DNA of 18,492 bases from Pirellulales bacterium. GTDB lineage: Bacteria; Planctomycetota; Planctomycetia; Pirellulales; Thermoguttaceae. The position numbers and the translations under genes were made by a program. The notes beneath the pieces are model-generated. The model made no database searches, was not told the origin of the DNA, and was given only the letters and a program-made list of their open reading frames with translations. Location: positions 1 through 18,492 of the forward strand of contig DAOWNK010000024.1 of the NCBI GenBank assembly GCA_030642635.1, read 5' to 3'. Of the stretch, positions 14,696 through 18,492 are shown piece after piece (position 1 is the first letter of the stretch; every line of letters begins with the position of its first letter).

Positions 14696-14709
14696 AACCC
14701 TGCGGGGTT
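14696..14709 (+). terminator. Short hairpin after fabG
   Basis: AACCC TGCG GGGTT forms a five-base stem and is followed by AAATTTCG with a few Ts. It is too weak to be called a firm terminator, but it sits in the 176-bp gap between fabG and acpP. Confidence 0.25.
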
Positions 14710-14717
14710 AAATTTCG

Positions 14718-14746
14718 TTGACAATAGATAAATGGGGGGCCATAGG
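14718..14746 (+). promoter_or_regulatory. Possible promoter upstream of acpP
   Basis: TTGACA (14718-14723) lies 17 bases before CATAGG (14741-14746). The -35 is perfect but the -10 is poor. Its position about 40 bases before the acpP ATG would suit separate expression of the abundant carrier protein. Confidence 0.25.
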
Positions 14747-14782
14747 AGTGCACCCCCTAATTCGTATGGCTACAGGAGGACC

Positions 14783-15046
14783 ATGAAGGTGGCTTCAGTT
14801 GAACAACGTGTTGTTGATATCGTTGCCGAACAGCTCGGCGTTAGTAAAGACCAGATTACCCGAGAGACCTCTTTCGTCAATGATCTGGGGGCCGACTCCC
14901 TGGATACGGTCGAGTTGGTGATGGAGCTCGAAGAAGAGTTCGACATAAACATCCCGGACGACGCGGCCGAGAAGATCCAAACGGTCGGTCAGGCAATCGA
15001 CCATATCGAACAGACCGTCGATAACAGTGAAACCTCATCTTCTTGA
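14783..15046 (+). CDS. acpP: Acyl carrier protein
   Basis: AcpP carries growing acyl chains on a phosphopantetheine arm. The 87-residue acidic protein has the invariant attachment site DLGADSLDTVELVMELEEEF, with the modified serine at position 39. Around it are FVNDLGAD before and FDINIPDDAAEKIQTVGQAI after, the standard helix-II and III pattern. The start is fixed by a strong AGGAGG at 14774-14779 just before the ATG at 14783. An upstream in-frame extension to 14732 is out of line with the family. A 12-residue tail (TVDNSETSSS) is slightly longer than usual. The gene ends nine bases before fabF, so the two are probably expressed together. Confidence 0.97.
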   Translation: MKVASVEQRVVDIVAEQLGVSKDQITRETSFVNDLGADSLDTVELVMELEEEFDINIPDDAAEKIQTVGQAIDHIEQTVDNSETSSS

Positions 15047-15055
15047 CGAGATTGC

Positions 15056-16294
15056 ATGAAACGGCGTGTCGTCGTAACGGGAATCGGTGCGGTTACCTCG
15101 CTCGGTTGCAAGGTTGACGAGTTGTGGACTCGTATCTGCAACGGTGAGAGCGGGGTGTGTGCGCTTACACGTTTTGACGTTTCAAAATGCCGCTCGCAGA
15201 TCGGCGGCGAAATAGCCGATTGGTCGGCCGACGGGTACATCGCCCCGAAGGACGCCAAGCGGCTCGACCGTTGCGTGCAATTCGCACTGGTCGCCGGCAT
15301 CGACGCGGTGAACGACTCCGGACTGGATTTTTCCAAAGAAGACACGTTCCGTTGCGGCGCCGTGATAGGTTCCGGGATCGGAGGACTGGAGACGATCGAG
15401 ATTCAGCACTCCAGGCTGAGGGACAAGGGACCGGATAAGGTTTCGGCATTTACCATCCCCAAGCTCATGGCCAATGCGGCCGCCGGGCATCTATCGATTC
15501 AGTACGGACTGCGCGGGCTGAACACCGCCGTGGTTACCGCCTGTGCCAGCGCCACCAATGCAATCGGCGACGCGATGCACGCGATCCAGTACGACAATGC
15601 CGAGGTGATGATAACCGGCGGCACCGAGGCCGCCATCACCCCGATGGGTGTAAGCGCGTTCTCGGCCATGCGGGCACTCTCGGAGCGCAACGACGACCCG
15701 GCCGCCGCCAGCCGACCGTTCGATGCAGATCGCGACGGCTTCGTGCTCAGCGAAGGGGCCGGTATCCTTGTGCTCGAAGAACTCGAACACGCCAAGGCTC
15801 GCAGTGCTAAAATCTATGGCGAAATGCTCGGCTACGGCGCAAGTGCCGACGGCAGCCATATTACCAAACCCGACAAAAGCGGCATAGGCGCTGCACGTGC
15901 AATGTCGCTGGCGCTTGGCGATGCGAAAATCGACCCGTCGGAGATCGGCTACATCAACGCGCACGGCACCAGTACCCCGCTGGGCGATCAGGCCGAGACG
16001 GCGGCCGTTAAATCGGTCTTCGGCGAACATGTCCGAAAGGTGAGCATCTCCAGCACCAAAAGCCACCTTGGACACATGCTCGGTGCAAGCGGCGGCGTGG
16101 AGTTGATCTTCTGTGTTATGGCTATGCAAGATGGCGTGATCCCGCCGACGATCAACTATCACACGCCCGACCCGCTGTGCGATCTCGATTACACGCCCAA
16201 CAATGCCCGGCAACGGAAGTTTTCCGTGGCGATGTCGAACAGCTTCGGTTTCGGCGGGCACAACGGCTCGGTCATCATCGGCAAATTCGCGTAG
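15056..16294 (+). CDS. fabF: 3-oxoacyl-[acyl-carrier-protein] synthase II
   Basis: FabF condenses malonyl-ACP with an acyl-ACP, extending the chain by two carbons. The 412-residue length is typical. The catalytic triad is in place: Cys163 in TACASATNAI, His303 in NAHGTSTPLGD and His340 in KSHLGH, with Lys335 beside it. NSFGFGGHN closes the protein. The gatekeeper and dimer regions (GIGGLETIE, LMANAAAGHLSI) are also recognisable. It follows acpP by nine bases with only a weak purine-rich ribosome site (GACGAGA). It is the only condensing enzyme in the cluster; no fabH or fabB is visible here. Confidence 0.97.
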   Translation: MKRRVVVTGIGAVTSLGCKVDELWTRICNGESGVCALTRFDVSKCRSQIGGEIADWSADGYIAPKDAKRLDRCVQFALVAGIDAVNDSGLDFSKEDTFRCGAVIGSGIGGLETIEIQHSRLRDKGPDKVSAFTIPKLMANAAAGHLSIQYGLRGLNTAVVTACASATNAIGDAMHAIQYDNAEVMITGGTEAAITPMGVSAFSAMRALSERNDDPAAASRPFDADRDGFVLSEGAGILVLEELEHAKARSAKIYGEMLGYGASADGSHITKPDKSGIGAARAMSLALGDAKIDPSEIGYINAHGTSTPLGDQAETAAVKSVFGEHVRKVSISSTKSHLGHMLGASGGVELIFCVMAMQDGVIPPTINYHTPDPLCDLDYTPNNARQRKFSVAMSNSFGFGGHNGSVIIGKFA

Positions 16295-16330
16295 CTTTAC
16301 AATTCGTGGTTGTTACGATACATTGCAGGC

Positions 16331-16822
16331 ATGTCGGCATCCAACGATCCAAGCACCTCGACGTTCGAGCAAATCGGAGTTATCTACACGCCGTTTACAG
16401 AAACGGCGGGTACGCCGATCCAAGCTGCGGTGGCCGGCGGTGCGGAAGGTCGCGTCGAGGTCTTCGAGCCGTTCGCAGAGGGTCTGAAGGACCTCGATGG
16501 CTTCGACCGCATCTGGTTGATTTACCGGTTTGATCGATCTCGGACGACACGTCTGTTAGTCACCCCGTTTCGAGACAACGTGCGACGCGGCGTGTTTTCC
16601 ACTCGGGCGCCGTGCCGTCCCAATCCAATTGGAATTTCGGCCGTTCGGTTAGTCGGCGTCGACGATAATGTGCTGCACGTGCGCGACGTCGACATGCTCG
16701 ACGGCACTCCTGTTTTAGACATCAAACCATACGTTCCCGAATTCGATCATTTTGCCGTGAATCGAATCGGTTGGCTCGATCAATCTGATAAGCGTACAGT
16801 AGCGGACAGCAGGTTTCGGTGA
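16331..16822 (+). CDS. trmO: TsaA/TrmO-like tRNA t6A37 N6-methyltransferase
   Basis: The 163 residues (from the ATG at 16331) match the TsaA/TrmO family. In E. coli TrmO methylates the N6 of threonylcarbamoyladenosine at position 37 of tRNAs such as tRNA-Thr, using S-adenosylmethionine. Recognisable elements are the N-terminal FEQIGVIYTPFTE (12-24), LDGFDRIWLIYRFDRS (55-70), FSTRAPCRPNPIGIS (89-103) and DMLDGTPVLDIKPYVPEFD (121-139), which define the fold and active site. A frame extension to a TTG at 16310 exists, but MSASND gives a better start. It begins 36 bases after fabF and may be in the same transcript. E. coli TrmO also has a C-terminal domain that is missing here, as in many shorter family members. 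Confidence 0.85.
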   Translation: MSASNDPSTSTFEQIGVIYTPFTETAGTPIQAAVAGGAEGRVEVFEPFAEGLKDLDGFDRIWLIYRFDRSRTTRLLVTPFRDNVRRGVFSTRAPCRPNPIGISAVRLVGVDDNVLHVRDVDMLDGTPVLDIKPYVPEFDHFAVNRIGWLDQSDKRTVADSRFR

Positions 16823-16828
16823 CAAGTC

Positions 16829-16842
16829 AGCCGCTTGCGGCT
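16829..16842. terminator. Short hairpin between convergent trmO and alkyltransferase genes
   Basis: AGCCGC TT GCGGCT is a perfect six-base stem over a two-base loop at the shared 3' ends. It could terminate both transcripts, but no T run follows in either direction. Confidence 0.4.
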
Positions 16843-17372
16843 TAGCAGCAACCACGGCCTGCTTCAAGCTCCAGCAGCCGCTGCTTGGTTCTGGAGCCGC
16901 CCGGGGCGGAGTAGGCGCCCGATCGGCCGTCGGCAGGTACGACCCGGTGGCATGGGACAATAAGCGGTATCCGGTTGGCGGCCATGCAGTTCCCCACCGC
17001 CCGGGCCGTACCGGGGAACCCGGCCGCTGTGGCCAATTGCCCGTAGGTTATGGTCTTGCCGTATGGGATTTCTCGGCAGCAACGAACGACCTCGAGTTGA
17101 AAATCGGTCATCCGTCCGGGATCGATTCGGACGTCGCGAAAATCGACCGTCACCCCTGCGGCATAGGCCGTCAGCCGGCGAAGCAGTGGGACGTTCCATG
17201 TGCCTGATGTGGCATTTTCGAGCAATCGGGCGTCCAATGCCCGAACTGCCGCATCGGGCGAGTTGCGGGCGAAGGTGAACTGCTTGAGAACTTCTCCGCT
17301 GCCGATAAGCGCCATCCAGCCCAAAGAACCGGGCAGGACGACCAGAGTGTCCGGTTTATCGTGAGAGGTCAT
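16842..17372 (-). CDS. ogt: O6-alkylguanine-DNA alkyltransferase (methylated-DNA-cysteine methyltransferase)
   Basis: This suicide enzyme transfers an alkyl group from O6-alkylguanine in DNA to a cysteine. The 176-residue protein has the family's C-terminal DNA-binding domain, with CCREIPYGKTITYGQLATAA (98-117), AVGNCMAANRIPLIVPCHRV (125-144) where Cys141 of PCHRV is the acceptor, and VVPADGRSGAYSAPGGSRTK (144-163). The asparagine hinge (AANR) is intact. The N-terminal domain is short and diverged, as in many single-domain Ogt/MGMT versions. It has no Ada sensor domain. The gene lies alone, converging on trmO. The symbol is a class-level guess (ogt or mgmt). ATG at 17372 gives a full domain. 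Confidence 0.93.
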   Translation of the reverse strand: MTSHDKPDTLVVLPGSLGWMALIGSGEVLKQFTFARNSPDAAVRALDARLLENATSGTWNVPLLRRLTAYAAGVTVDFRDVRIDPGRMTDFQLEVVRCCREIPYGKTITYGQLATAAGFPGTARAVGNCMAANRIPLIVPCHRVVPADGRSGAYSAPGGSRTKQRLLELEAGRGCC

Positions 17373-17394
17373 CTATTTACCCGCAAAAGAGCAT

Positions 17395-17424
17395 TTGACA
17401 ACTTCGGGGCGGAAACCGTATACT
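17395..17424 (+). promoter_or_regulatory. Sigma-70 promoter for the unknown gene at 17540
   Basis: TTGACA (17395-17400) and TATACT (17419-17424) are 18 bases apart. The -35 is perfect and the -10 matches five of six. Transcription would start near 17431, leaving a leader of about 110 bases. Confidence 0.65.
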
Positions 17425-17462
17425 AAAAACATGGGGCGACTATTATAAAGTGGTTTTCAGGC

Positions 17463-17477
17463 GCGACCACCGGTCGC
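17463..17477 (+). promoter_or_regulatory. GCGACC/GGTCGC hairpin in leader
   Basis: GCGACC and GGTCGC pair over ACC in the leader between the promoter and the gene at 17540. It could affect RNA stability or translation; there is no known motif to compare with. Confidence 0.35.
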
Positions 17478-17539
17478 GGCTTTATGATCCGATTGTACCA
17501 CTGTTGATTGGCAGTCTCCAGTCAGAAGGAATTGTTTGA

Positions 17540-18283
17540 ATGAACCGCTACAGTTCGTTGTGTGACGACTTTTATGTCAATATGAACCTCGGCACGGAGA
17601 TGGAACTTCCGGCCGCCCGGGAAACCGTCCTCCACTTCTTCGAGCGAATCCAAAAAACCTATCCCACCATGCGGAACTTTTACTGCCGCGAGCGTGGAGA
17701 TTTCGTCCTTGAGGAGGACAAGGACCAAGGCAACTACCGCTGGTGCACCATCGAGCCTCGGCGGGTCTGCTCCGGTCAGGTCAATCCGGATTCAATCGAG
17801 ACGGCACTGGAGCAGCACAAGCTCGTGCTCGAGTTGGCGCCATACACGTTGTCGGTCAGTCCGTTGGATTGCGAGGCACTCGATTTGCTCTTCGGGTTCG
17901 ATTTTACGTATCGCGGAAACCACAACCAGATTGTGGCGGAGGCCTTGGGCGTCAGCCCGCCGATGGAACGGATGATCGACCTGCCCGACTCGACGATCAT
18001 CAATTACGAACCGTCGATTACCATAGCGCTGGACGAACAGTGCCGGCAGCAATTCCGGCTGAGTGTGGAAACACGGACTAACGCATACCAAGTCCGCATC
18101 GGAGAGTTTCCGGAAGAGCAACTCAGCGTGTACGTTACCGCCCGGCAGTACGGCAGCCTTGGTCCGGACAAGACGTTTGTCGAAACGCTCGATCAACTCA
18201 GCAACATTTGCCACGAGATGCTCGAAACCCACGTGATCGAGAACGTGTTGAACCCGCTCGCGCAGACAATCGCGTTGAAGTAA
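17540..18283 (+). CDS. Conserved-looking protein of unknown function
   Basis: I cannot assign this 247-residue protein to a functional family. It begins MNRYSSLCDDFYVNMNLGTE, without signal peptide or membrane helix, and is mixed alpha/beta in composition, acidic and aromatic rich. Noticeable stretches are ETVLHFFERIQKTYPTMRNF (28-47), FGFDFTYRGNHNQIVAEALG (near 120), a segment ending STIINYEP, and a C-terminal helix-like CHEMLETHVIENVLNP. There is no recognisable nucleotide-binding or catalytic motif. A clear AGAAGGAA stands 10 bases before the ATG and a near-consensus promoter lies upstream, so it is probably well expressed as a single gene. The sequence is regular and free of low complexity, as a conserved cytoplasmic protein would be. 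My impression that relatives exist in other planctomycetes is from memory and unchecked. Confidence 0.8.
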   Translation: MNRYSSLCDDFYVNMNLGTEMELPAARETVLHFFERIQKTYPTMRNFYCRERGDFVLEEDKDQGNYRWCTIEPRRVCSGQVNPDSIETALEQHKLVLELAPYTLSVSPLDCEALDLLFGFDFTYRGNHNQIVAEALGVSPPMERMIDLPDSTIINYEPSITIALDEQCRQQFRLSVETRTNAYQVRIGEFPEEQLSVYVTARQYGSLGPDKTFVETLDQLSNICHEMLETHVIENVLNPLAQTIALK

Positions 18284-18291
18284 TCCGGCTC

Positions 18292-18363
18292 GTGCCACGG
18301 CTGTGCCAGCCGTGTTGTTGAAGGGTGCCTTGTTGCAAATCACGGCTGACACAGCCGTGGCAC
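18292..18363. repeat. GTGCCACGGCTGTG inverted repeat
   Basis: The 23-nt arms 18292-18314 and 18341-18363 are reverse complements at 22 of 23 positions, with a 26-nt loop. It starts nine bases after the stop of the unknown gene, like the other intergenic palindromes here, but its arms differ in sequence from copies 1 and 2 of the other element. It may act as a terminator or mRNA-stabilising hairpin. Confidence 0.8.
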
Positions 18364-18430
18364 CCAACTGTCTCGACCGTGCTGTGGTCGATACAAGCGG
18401 CAAAATCGTTGTTCTTGTAATCTGTTGAGG

Positions 18431-18450
18431 CCTTCGGCAATTGCCGAAGG
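18431..18450. terminator. CCTTCGGCAATTGCCGAAGG palindrome
   Basis: A perfect 20-base palindrome close to the end of the window, followed by TGGATTTTAC. It could be a terminator or the start of another repeat element; the sequence beyond is not available. Confidence 0.45.
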
Positions 18451-18492
18451 TGGATTTTACCGTACTTGGTTCGGCTTTGCCACACCTCCGTA

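Overview
The window looks like a piece of a Planctomycetota chromosome. Three things point there: remains of a DUF1559 protein with a prepilin-type leader, remains of the long-tailed tyrosine recombinases common in that phylum, and many intergenic palindromic repeats. The class is uncertain; Planctomycetia is a guess from gene content. No plasmid, phage or CRISPR signature is present.

Layout. Positions 1-2000 are a gene graveyard: the 3' end of an IS3-family transposase, a frameshifted recombinase C-terminus running antisense into an intact tRNA-Gly(CCC), a recombinase N-terminal fragment, a DUF1559 pseudogene, and the C-terminal half of an Asp-box sialidase-like protein. A second copy of the 5' part of the tRNA-Gly closes the region, so it resembles a decayed integrated element. 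At 2275-3744 lies a fatty acyl-AMP ligase lacking its C-terminal subdomain. It converges on a minus-strand pair, a secreted TPR protein followed by yebC (6567 to 3713).

Positions 12251-6764 (minus strand) hold the translation/transcription operon nusA-infB-rbfA, followed by an endonuclease III-like gene with a lysine-rich tail. Divergent from it, rpmF-fabD-fabG-acpP-fabF (12569-16294, plus strand) form the core type II fatty-acid synthesis cluster. It lacks the plsX and fabH genes that often sit between rpmF and fabD. Then follow trmO, a convergent O6-alkylguanine-DNA alkyltransferase, and a conserved-looking unknown gene behind a near-consensus sigma-70 promoter.

How they work together. The minus operon serves transcription elongation, translation initiation and 30S maturation. 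The plus cluster builds acyl chains: FabD loads malonyl onto AcpP, FabF condenses, FabG reduces. The divergent spacer (12252-12568) carries a plausible promoter for each direction.

The most distinctive feature is the set of intergenic repeats. Several families abut gene 3' ends and in at least three cases appear to supply the stop codon. One 83-89 bp inverted-repeat element occurs twice with a conserved core. I do not see a clear new multi-gene system such as a defence island or a biosynthetic novelty. The best leads are the repeat elements, the tRNA-flanked remnant, the endonuclease III-like protein and the unknown gene at 17540.
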